Shown here: positions 1-5,505 of the stretch, one piece after another | How positions within the stretch are numbered: position 1 is the first letter of the stretch | Layout of the letters: every line of letters starts with the position of its first letter | Assembly (NCBI GenBank): GCA_903898725.1 | Contig: CAIUGQ010000525.1 | Coordinates: 1-5,505, forward strand | Reading direction: 5' to 3' | DNA: 5,505 nt | Source: an uncultured Burkholderiales bacterium | Lineage (GTDB): Bacteria; Pseudomonadota; Gammaproteobacteria; Burkholderiales; Burkholderiaceae_E | Translations under genes and position numbers: made by a program | The notes under the pieces: model-generated | What the model saw: the letters and a program-made list of their open reading frames with translations, nothing else | Told to the model about the DNA's origin: nothing | Databases searched by the model: none

Positions 1-40
1 GCAGGGACCTGCCGGGGCCTGCCGGGACCTGCCGCGACCC
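1..40. repeat. Short 10-base tandem repeat, about four units
   Basis: Four consecutive 10-base units sit at the left edge with consensus GCCGGGACCT. Units 1 and 2 each differ from it at one position, unit 3 matches exactly, and unit 4 differs at two. The array may continue to the left outside the window. No function can be assigned. It could be the tail of an upstream gene, an intergenic repeat, or simple GC-rich low complexity. One frame through it ends at a TGA at 88-90, so the end of an upstream coding region cannot be excluded. Confidence 0.45.
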
Positions 41-65
41 GCCCCCGCGGCGGCCCCGTCCGCCC

Positions 66-86
66 CGGGCGATACAATCACGCCCG
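66..86 (+). promoter_or_regulatory. Possible ychF promoter: -10-like TACAAT inside a small inverted repeat
   Basis: TACAAT at 73-78 differs from the sigma-70 -10 consensus at one base and is the only AT-rich spot in the leader. It is flanked by CGGGCG (66-71) and CGCCCG (81-86), an inverted repeat with 6-base arms and a 9-base spacer. No good -35 hexamer is visible 16-18 bases upstream, where the sequence is pure G/C. If it is active, the transcript would start near position 85 and give ychF a leader of about 90 bases. The assignment rests on base composition and position only. Confidence 0.4.
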
Positions 87-177
87 TGAAACGGCACGGC
101 CGCGCGCGTCGCGCGCCGCCCCCGGACGGGCCGCGCCGGCCACGGCGCCCCGGACAACGACTCGCAAGGATCTCCCC

Positions 178-1272
178 ATGGCTCTCAAGTGCGGCATCGT
201 CGGCCTGCCGAACGTCGGCAAGTCGACGCTCTTCAACGCCCTCACCAAGGCCGGCATCGCCGCCGAGAACTACCCGTTCTGCACGATCGAGCCGAACGTC
301 GGCATCGTCGAGGTCCCGGACCCGCGCCTGGCGCAGCTCTCGGCGATCGCCACGCCCGAGAAGACGCTGCCGGCGACGGTCGAGTTCGTCGACATCGCCG
401 GTCTGGTGGCGGGGGCCTCGAAGGGCGAGGGCCTGGGCAACCAGTTCCTCGCCAACATCCGCGAGACCGATGCGATCGTCCACGTGGTGCGCTGCTTCGT
501 CGACGAGAACGTCGTGCACGTCGCCGGGAAGATCGACCCGCTGTCGGACATCGAGGTGATCAACACCGAGCTCGCGCTGGCCGACATGGCCACCTGCGAG
601 AAGGCGCTGCATCGGGCCTCCAAGCTGGCCCGATCGGGCGGCGACAAGGAGGCCTCGCGGCTGGTGGCGCTGATCGAGAAGTGCCTGCCGGTGCTGAACG
701 AGGCGCGGCCGATCCGCTCGCTCGACCTGTCGCCCGAGGAACGCCTGTCGCTGCAGCCGCTGTGCCTGATCACCGCCAAGCCCGCGATGTACGTGGCCAA
801 CGTGCGTGACGACGGCTTCGAGAACAACCCGCACCTCGAGGCCGTGCAGAAGCTCGCCGCCGCCGAGAACTCGCGGGTGGTGCCGGTGTGCGCCGCGATC
901 GAGGCCGAGATGGGCGACATGGAGGACGAGGACAAGGCGGTCTTCCTCGCCGACATGGGCATGACCGAGCCGGGCCTGAACCGCGTGATCCGCGCGGCCT
1001 ACTCGCTGCTCGGGCTGCAGACCTACTTCACCGTCGGCCCGAAGGAAGTGCGGGCCTGGACCGTGCGGATCGGCGCGACCGCGCCGCAGGCCGCGGCCGT
1101 CATCCACACCGACTTCGAGAAGGGCTTCATCCGCGCCGAGACGATCGCCTACGACGACTTCATCGCGTGCAAGGGCGAGTCCGGCGCGAAGGAGAAGGGC
1201 AAGATGCGGCTCGAGGGCAAGGACTACGTGGTGCACGACGGCGACGTCATGCACTTCCGTTTCAACGTCTGA
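178..1272 (+). CDS. ychF: Redox-regulated ATPase YchF (OLA1/Obg family)
   Basis: This 364-residue protein is full length for the family (about 363 residues in E. coli). YchF is a cytosolic Obg-class P-loop protein that hydrolyses ATP rather than GTP, associates with ribosomes and is linked to oxidative-stress responses. Visible motifs are the P-loop GLPNVGKST (residues 9-17), the switch motif DIAG (72-75) followed by Leu76 where Ras-like GTPases carry the catalytic Gln, and the glycine-rich SKGEGLGNQF stretch (81-90). The central region around 130-200 matches the family's helical insertion, and a C-terminal TGS domain covers about 280-363 and ends in FNV. Cys35 in PFCTIEPN corresponds to the redox-sensitive cysteine described in E. 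coli. The base-specificity motif is NVRD (208-211), whereas the family norm is NxxE. The start is supported by AAGGA at 166-170, seven bases before the ATG. In many proteobacteria the gene follows pth, but no pth end can be recognised here. Confidence 0.97.
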   Translation: MALKCGIVGLPNVGKSTLFNALTKAGIAAENYPFCTIEPNVGIVEVPDPRLAQLSAIATPEKTLPATVEFVDIAGLVAGASKGEGLGNQFLANIRETDAIVHVVRCFVDENVVHVAGKIDPLSDIEVINTELALADMATCEKALHRASKLARSGGDKEASRLVALIEKCLPVLNEARPIRSLDLSPEERLSLQPLCLITAKPAMYVANVRDDGFENNPHLEAVQKLAAAENSRVVPVCAAIEAEMGDMEDEDKAVFLADMGMTEPGLNRVIRAAYSLLGLQTYFTVGPKEVRAWTVRIGATAPQAAAVIHTDFEKGFIRAETIAYDDFIACKGESGAKEKGKMRLEGKDYVVHDGDVMHFRFNV

Positions 1273-1284
1273 CAGCAGGCCTCC

Positions 1285-1296
1285 CGATCCGGATCG
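1285..1296. repeat. 12-base perfect palindrome after ychF
   Basis: CGATCCGGATCG is a perfect palindrome starting 13 bases after the ychF stop. It leaves no loop and is not followed by a T-run, so it does not resemble an intrinsic terminator. It could be a protein-binding site or chance, since CGATC-type words are common in this GC-rich DNA. The rest of the gap between ychF and the binding-protein gene holds no structure I can name. Confidence 0.3.
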
Positions 1297-1395
1297 TGCC
1301 GACGCGCACGACGCCGGCGCGCTGACACACCCCTGTCTCGCCACTGACATCTCGTCGACTTGTTGACGGGAAACCATCCGCGCTTCGGCAACCCC

Positions 1396-1401
1396 GGGGA
1401 G
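1396..1401 (+). promoter_or_regulatory. Ribosome binding site that sets the start of the binding protein
   Basis: GGGGAG lies six bases before the ATG at 1408 and only three bases before the adjacent in-frame ATG at 1405. The spacing favours 1408. It also argues against the TTG at 1360, which would place 16 non-signal-like residues ahead of a good signal peptide and has no comparable purine-rich site. Confidence 0.6.
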
Positions 1402-1407
1402 TGGATG

Positions 1408-3066
1408 ATGAAGCGATGGACACGGTCGATGGCGGCCGCGCTGGTGGTCGGATTCACGACGGCGCCGGTCGCCGCCCAGTCCGATCCGAGGCCGGTGATC
1501 CGGGTGGCGGTGCAGCAGGTCTCGACCTCGGGCACGCTCACCCCGCTGCGCGAACAGAGCAACGTCGGCTCGCGCAGCTTCCCGATGATCTATGCGCCGC
1601 TGATCGAGCTCGACATCACCGGTGACCTGTCGCGCAAGCCGGGGCTGGCGACCTCGTGGAAGCGCATCGACGACCGGACCGTCGAGCTGACCCTGCGGCG
1701 CGGCGTGAAGTTCCACAACGGCGAGGAGATGACCGCCGAGGACGTGGCCTTCACCTTCGGGCCCGAGTACATGTTCGGCACGACTAAGCCGCGCCGTCTC
1801 GACGACAAGGCCACGACCGCGAAGGCGCCGGACGGCAAGGCGCTGTTCACCGAGGCGACCCGCACGGTGTCGGGTCCGACGCCGCCGCCCGAGGTGCCCG
1901 CGATCGCGCGCCGGCTGTGGCCCTCGCTCGAGCAGGTCAAGGTCATCGACGCGTACACGGTCCGCTTCGTCAACGCCGTCCCCGACGTGACGATGGAAGG
2001 CCGCATCGCCCGCTCGGGTTCCGAGATCGTGTCGAAGAAGGCCTATCTCGCCGCGAAGGACTTCAACGCCTGGGCGCGCAACCCGGTCAGCGCCGGCCCC
2101 TTCAAGGTCAAGGAGTTCCGCCCCGACAACCTGCTCGTGCTGGCCGCGCACGACGACTACTTCGGCGGCAAGCCGAACGTGCGCGAGATCCGCTACCAGG
2201 TGGTGCCCGAGGTGTCCGGGCGCGTCAACGGGCTGCTCTCGGGCGAATACGACTTCGTCGCCGACGTGCCGCCCGACCAGATCCGGACGATCGAGGCGAA
2301 CCCGCGCTTCGAGGTGATCGGCGGCCCGGTGCTGAACCATCGGCTCATCGTGTTCGACAAGAACCACCCGCAGCTCGCCGACCCGCGCATCCGGCTGGCG
2401 ATGGCCCACGCGATCGATCGCGAGGCGATCGTCCAGGCGCTGTGGGGCGGCCGCACCAGCGTGCCGGCGGGCCTGCAGTGGGAGTACTACGCCTCGATGT
2501 TCCAGAAGGACTGGACGGTGCCGAAGTACGACCCGAAACGCGCCCAGCAGCTGATCAAGGAGGCCGGCTACAGCGGCGCGCCGATCCCGTTCCGGGTGCT
2601 CAACAACTACTACACGAACCAGGTCCAGACCGCCCAGGTGCTGGTCGAGATGTGGCGCGCGGTCGGCCTGAACATCGACCTCCAGATGAAGGAGAACTGG
2701 CAGCAGATCTTCGATCGGAACACGCCGCGCGCGGTCCGTGACTGGTCCAACTCGGCGCCCTTCAACGACCCGGTCAGCTCGATCGTCAACCAGCACGGCC
2801 CCAACGGCCAGCAGCAGCAGGCGGGCGAATGGACGAACAGCGAGTTCAACACGCTGTCGGGCCTGCTGGAGATGTCGTCCGACATGACGAGCCGCAGCCG
2901 CGCGTTCCGCCGGATGCTGGAGATCTCGGAGCGCGAGGATCCGGCCTACACGGTGCTGCACCGGAACGTCGTGTTCTACGGCAAGCGCAAGGACATCGCC
3001 TGGAAGTGGTCGCCGACCTTCGCGATGGACTTCCGCGCGTCGAACGTCAAGTTCGCCAAGCCGTGA
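1408..3066 (+). CDS. Periplasmic solute-binding protein of a peptide/nickel-type ABC importer (SBP family 5)
   Basis: This 552-residue protein is predicted to be secreted and to capture a solute for the importer encoded downstream. Residues 1-23 form a Sec signal peptide: a basic MKRWTR start, a hydrophobic stretch, then PVAA with likely cleavage after Ala23. The protein contains no cysteine, so it is not a lipoprotein. Family-5 hallmarks are LATSW (80-84), LRRGVKFHNG followed by TAEDVAFTF (96-117), NPVSAGPFKVKEF (225-237), DPRIRLAMAHAIDREAIV (325-342) and YDPKRAQQLIKEAGY (374-388). Residues about 120-165 form a longer, Pro/Lys-rich segment than is usual between the TAEDV motif and the following VKVIDAYTVRF strand. 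The usual ligand-site region, which reads like GWxGDNxDPD in DppA, here reads DWSNSAPFNDP (445-455), so a dipeptide substrate is doubtful. The start at 1408 follows the ribosome site; 1405 is possible. The substrate is unknown: peptides, opines, glutathione, sugars and metal chelates are all handled by this family. Confidence 0.93.
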   Translation: MKRWTRSMAAALVVGFTTAPVAAQSDPRPVIRVAVQQVSTSGTLTPLREQSNVGSRSFPMIYAPLIELDITGDLSRKPGLATSWKRIDDRTVELTLRRGVKFHNGEEMTAEDVAFTFGPEYMFGTTKPRRLDDKATTAKAPDGKALFTEATRTVSGPTPPPEVPAIARRLWPSLEQVKVIDAYTVRFVNAVPDVTMEGRIARSGSEIVSKKAYLAAKDFNAWARNPVSAGPFKVKEFRPDNLLVLAAHDDYFGGKPNVREIRYQVVPEVSGRVNGLLSGEYDFVADVPPDQIRTIEANPRFEVIGGPVLNHRLIVFDKNHPQLADPRIRLAMAHAIDREAIVQALWGGRTSVPAGLQWEYYASMFQKDWTVPKYDPKRAQQLIKEAGYSGAPIPFRVLNNYYTNQVQTAQVLVEMWRAVGLNIDLQMKENWQQIFDRNTPRAVRDWSNSAPFNDPVSSIVNQHGPNGQQQQAGEWTNSEFNTLSGLLEMSSDMTSRSRAFRRMLEISEREDPAYTVLHRNVVFYGKRKDIAWKWSPTFAMDFRASNVKFAKP

Positions 3067-4094
3067 GCGCGACGGCCCCCGTCGCCCGGCCGGTGCGCAC
3101 GGCGGCGCCGCGCGCGGCCGCGCTGCTGAAGGTGCGCGGCCTGCGCGTCGCGTTCGACGACGGGCAGCGCGCGGTGCCGGTGCTGCACGGACTCGACCTC
3201 GACGTCGATCGGGGCGAGGCGCTGGGCATCGTCGGCGAGTCGGGCTGCGGCAAGAGCGTCACCTGGCTCGCGGTGCTCGGCCTGCTCGGGCCGCGCGCAC
3301 GCGTCTCGGGATCGATCGAGCTGGACGGCACCCGCGTCGACGGCCTCGCGGGCGACGCGCTCGCGCCGATCCGCGGTCGGCGCATCGCGATGATCTTCCA
3401 GGACCCGGCCTCGTCACTGAACCCGGTGCACCGCATCGGCCGCCAGCTCGCCGAGGCGGTGTCGCTGCACCGCGGGCTGACCGGCACCGCGGCGCGCGCC
3501 GAGGCGACGCGCCTGCTCCAGCGGGTCCGCATGCCCGACGCCGCGCGTCGGCTGGACGCCTATCCGCACGAGCTCTCGGGCGGCATGAACCAGCGCGTGA
3601 TGATCGCGATGGCGCTCGCAGGCGAACCCGACCTGCTCGTCGCCGACGAGCCGACCACCGCGCTCGATGCGACGATCCAGGCGCAGATCCTCGGGCTGCT
3701 GGGCGAACTGCGGCGCGAGTCGGGCATGGCGCTCGCGCTGATCTCGCACGACCTCGGCGTGATCGCCGAGGTCTGCGACCGGGTCGCGGTGATGTACGCC
3801 GGGCGCGCGGTCGAACAGGCGAGCACGCGGTCGCTCTTCGAGCAGCCCGGCCACCCGTACACGCGCGGCCTGCTCGCGGCGCTCCCCGACCTGCACGGGC
3901 CGCGGCGACGGCTCGAGGCGATCGGCGGCAACGTGCCCGAGCCCGGTCGTCTGCCGACGGGCTGCGCGTTCCGGCCCCGCTGCGACCATGCGACGGCCGA
4001 CTGCGCGACCGAGGTGCCGGCGCTGCGTGCCGATGCGCCCGGACACGCCGTGGCCTGCGTGCGGCGCGACCTGCCGCGGGGCCGGCCGTCGTGA
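3063..4094 (+). CDS. Peptide/nickel-type ABC transporter ATPase, DppD/OppD-like
   Basis: This 343-residue ATPase is the first of two nucleotide-binding subunits that energise the importer from the cytoplasmic face. In order it shows Walker A GESGCGKS (58-65), Q-loop Gln113 in IFQDP, signature LSGGM (171-175), Walker B LLVADE with catalytic Glu196, D-loop ALDA (200-203) and H-loop His229 in ISHD. The SGGM-NQRVMIAMAL wording is typical of the D-type subunit. The C-terminal oligopeptide-transporter region includes HPYTRGLLAALP (264-275) and four cysteines (301, 307, 314, 332), spaced as in relatives that hold an iron-sulfur cluster. The start is the GTG at 3063, whose GTGA overlaps the TGA of the binding-protein gene by four bases. 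A longer open frame reaches back to 2829 inside that gene but adds only low-complexity shadow sequence. No strong ribosome site precedes the GTG, which suggests translational coupling. Residues 5-20 are an Ala/Pro/Arg-rich extension before the ABC fold. Confidence 0.94.
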   Translation: MSATAPVARPVRTAAPRAAALLKVRGLRVAFDDGQRAVPVLHGLDLDVDRGEALGIVGESGCGKSVTWLAVLGLLGPRARVSGSIELDGTRVDGLAGDALAPIRGRRIAMIFQDPASSLNPVHRIGRQLAEAVSLHRGLTGTAARAEATRLLQRVRMPDAARRLDAYPHELSGGMNQRVMIAMALAGEPDLLVADEPTTALDATIQAQILGLLGELRRESGMALALISHDLGVIAEVCDRVAVMYAGRAVEQASTRSLFEQPGHPYTRGLLAALPDLHGPRRRLEAIGGNVPEPGRLPTGCAFRPRCDHATADCATEVPALRADAPGHAVACVRRDLPRGRPS

Positions 4095-5083
4095 GCGCGC
4101 TGCTCGAAGTCCGCGATCTCGAGCGGCGCTTCTCGGTCCGCGGCAGCGGCCTGCCCTGGCGCCGCCCGAGCACGCTCCATGCGGTCGGCGGCGTCTCGTT
4201 CGACGTCGAGCCCGGGCGCACGCTCGGGCTGGTCGGTGAATCGGGCTGCGGCAAGTCCACGACCGCCCGGCTGGTGCTCGGCCTGATGGCGCCCACGGCA
4301 GGCTCGGTGCGCTTCGAGGGCGTCGATGTGCCGTCGGAGCGCGGCGCGCGCTGGCGCGCTCTGCGGCGACGCATGCAGATGGTGTACCAGGACCCGCTCG
4401 GCGCACTCGACCGGCGGCTGCCGGTCGACGCGCAGGTCGCCGAGCCCTTGGACATCGCCGCCGACGGCAGGCCCGCCGAGCGCATCGGACGCGCGCACGA
4501 GCTGATGGCCGCGGTCGGGCTCACGCCGAACCTGTTCGCGCGCTATCCGCACGAGCTGTCGGGCGGACAGCGCCAGCGGGTCGTGCTCGCGCGTGCGCTG
4601 ATCGTGCGCCCGGCGCTGCTGGTGTGCGACGAGCCGGTGTCGGCGCTCGACGTGTCGATCCAGGCGCAGGTGGTCAACCTGCTGCGCGACCTGCAGTCCC
4701 GCTTCGGTGTCGCCTACCTCTTCATCAGCCACGACCTGAAGGTGGTCCGGCAGGTGAGCGACGAGGTCGCGGTGATGTACCTCGGCCGGATCGTCGAGCA
4801 GGGACCGCCCGACGACCTGTTCCACCGGCCGCAGCATCCGTACACCCAGGCCCTGGTGTCGGCGATCCCGTCGCCGTGGCGCGGCGCGGCCGATGCGCGC
4901 GTCATGCTCGAGGGCGACCCGCCCAGCCCCTCGGCGCTGCCCGACGGCTGCGCCTTCCATCCGCGCTGCCCGGTCGCGATGCCGGCGTGTCGCGTCGAGC
5001 GCCCGGCGCTCGTCGACCTCGGTGCGGGGCGCCGCGCCGCCTGCCACCGTCTCGTCCCGTCCGGGGGCACCGCGCCGTGCTGA
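4091..5083 (+). CDS. Peptide/nickel-type ABC transporter ATPase, DppF/OppF-like
   Basis: This 330-residue protein is the second ATPase subunit and is expected to form a heterodimer with the preceding D-type subunit. Motifs are Walker A GESGCGKST (49-57), Q-loop Gln100 in VYQDP, signature LSGGQ (156-160) followed by RQRVVLARAL, Walker B ALLVCDE with catalytic Glu181, D-loop ALDV (185-188) and H-loop His214 in FISHD. LSGGQ-RQRV and the SALDVSIQAQVVNLL stretch are typical of F-type subunits. The C-terminal region carries HPYTQALVSAIP (249-260) and cysteines 287, 293, 300 and 318, the same spacing class as in its partner. One more cysteine is the last residue. The GTG start at 4091 overlaps the preceding stop as GTGA, and the 10-base junction CGTGAGCGCG is identical to that of the previous gene. 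A GGGG at 4078-4081 is a weak possible ribosome site. Confidence 0.94.
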   Translation: MSALLEVRDLERRFSVRGSGLPWRRPSTLHAVGGVSFDVEPGRTLGLVGESGCGKSTTARLVLGLMAPTAGSVRFEGVDVPSERGARWRALRRRMQMVYQDPLGALDRRLPVDAQVAEPLDIAADGRPAERIGRAHELMAAVGLTPNLFARYPHELSGGQRQRVVLARALIVRPALLVCDEPVSALDVSIQAQVVNLLRDLQSRFGVAYLFISHDLKVVRQVSDEVAVMYLGRIVEQGPPDDLFHRPQHPYTQALVSAIPSPWRGAADARVMLEGDPPSPSALPDGCAFHPRCPVAMPACRVERPALVDLGAGRRAACHRLVPSGGTAPC

Positions 5084-5505
5084 GCCACTTCGCCACCCGC
5101 CTGCTGCGGGCGATCGTCACGATCTTCCTCGTGCTCAGCTTCGCGTTCGTGATCCTGCGGCTGTCGGGCGACCCGGCGATCCTGATCATGTCGCCCGACG
5201 CACCGCCCGAGGCGCTCGAGGCGTTCCGCCGCGGCTGGGGCCTGGACGCCCCGCTCTGGCGGCAGTACCTCGGCTTCTTCGCGAACCTGCTGCAGGGCCA
5301 CTTCGGACAGTCGATGCGCGACGGCAGTCCGGCGATGGGTCTGGTGCTCGAGCGCGTGCCCGCCACGCTCGCACTCACCGTGCCGGCCTTCCTGATCAAG
5401 ATCGCGATCGGCGTGCCCGCGGGCGTGCTCGCCGCGCTGCACCGCGACTCGGCCCTCGACCGGCTGGTGATGGGGCTGTCGGTGGCGGGCTACACCGTGC
5501 CGAGC
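5077..5505 (+). CDS. Peptide/nickel-type ABC transporter permease, DppB/OppB-like (5' part, cut by window end)
   Basis: The first 143 codons of an inner-membrane permease are present, with no stop before the window ends; the family is usually a little over 300 residues. Residues 8-28 form the first membrane helix, followed directly by LSGDPA (29-34), matching the GDP motif after helix 1 in DppB-type permeases. A periplasmic segment follows with GLDAPLWRQYLGFFANLLQG (55-74) and HFGQSM (75-80), also characteristic of this family. RVPATLALTVPAFLIKIAIG (93-112) opens the transmembrane permease domain with the second helix (about 97-119), and RDSALDRLVMGLSVAGYTVPS then begins the next conserved stretch. 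The GTG start at 5077 overlaps the preceding stop codon by seven bases and has GGGGG at 5063-5067, nine bases upstream. A DppC-like partner permease is expected immediately downstream. Confidence 0.93.
   Translation, partial: MLSHFATRLLRAIVTIFLVLSFAFVILRLSGDPAILIMSPDAPPEALEAFRRGWGLDAPLWRQYLGFFANLLQGHFGQSMRDGSPAMGLVLERVPATLALTVPAFLIKIAIGVPAGVLAALHRDSALDRLVMGLSVAGYTVPS

Noticed and set aside
86..559. Forward open frame starting in the ychF leader
   Set aside because: It overlaps ychF in another frame, and its product is an Arg/Ser/Pro-rich shadow with no motif.
1273..1340. Intrinsic terminator after ychF
   Set aside because: Palindromic GC words occur (1285-1296, 1312-1319), but there is no stem-loop followed by a run of T.
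1363..1391. TTGACG as a -35 element for the transporter operon
   Set aside because: Seventeen bases downstream the hexamer is CGGCAA, which does not resemble a -10 box.
1360..1407. TTG start at 1360 (or the ATG at 1405) for the binding protein
   Set aside because: The TTG start would put non-hydrophobic residues before a good signal peptide. The GGGGAG ribosome site is best spaced for the ATG at 1408. The 1405 alternative changes only one residue and remains possible.
2829..3062. N-terminal extension of the first ATPase back to 2829
   Set aside because: The added region lies wholly inside the binding-protein gene and is not ABC-like. The GTG at 3063 gives the expected family length and a standard 4-base overlap.
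3259..4524. Second long antisense open frame over the ATPase genes
   Set aside because: It has the same GC-driven cause, an extreme Arg/Ala/Ser composition and no domain or plausible start context.
3560..5047. Long antisense open frame of about 495 codons across both ATPase genes
   Set aside because: Antisense frames without stops are expected in very GC-rich genes. The translation is Arg/Ala/His-rich with no recognisable motif, while the + strand frames carry complete ABC ATPase motifs.

Overview
The window is very GC-rich, with strong G/C preference at third codon positions. It looks like a chromosomal stretch of a Gram-negative proteobacterium. The YchF protein is a close match in length and motifs to the proteobacterial form, and the overall style fits a high-GC betaproteobacterium such as a member of the Burkholderiales. 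That placement is an inference from codon use and general resemblance, not a search result. All genes lie on the + strand. There are no RNA genes, mobile elements or CRISPR arrays that I can see.

Layout: positions 1-177 are non-coding. They hold a short 10-base tandem repeat at the left edge and a plausible -10 promoter element inside a small inverted repeat. Positions 178-1272 encode YchF, a universally conserved Obg-family ATPase linked to translation and oxidative-stress responses. A gap of about 130 bases follows, with no convincing terminator or promoter. From 1408 to the end of the window runs a tightly packed ABC importer operon of the peptide/nickel (Dpp/Opp) class: a secreted solute-binding protein (1408-3066), a DppD/OppD-type ATPase (3063-4094), a DppF/OppF-type ATPase (4091-5083) and the first 143 codons of a DppB/OppB-type permease (from 5077, cut by the window end).

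The binding protein would capture a solute in the periplasm and pass it to a permease pair, and the two ATPases would power transport from the cytoplasmic side. The second permease (DppC-like) is expected just beyond the window. The three downstream genes each start with GTG and overlap the preceding stop codon by 4, 4 and 7 bases, which suggests translational coupling. The substrate cannot be read from the sequence. The binding protein departs from classical dipeptide binders at the usual ligand region and has an extra segment in its N-terminal lobe.

I found no clearly novel system. The points most worth checking are an unusual nucleotide-specificity motif in YchF (NVRD instead of NxxE), the substrate of the transporter, and the repeated GTGA gene junctions.
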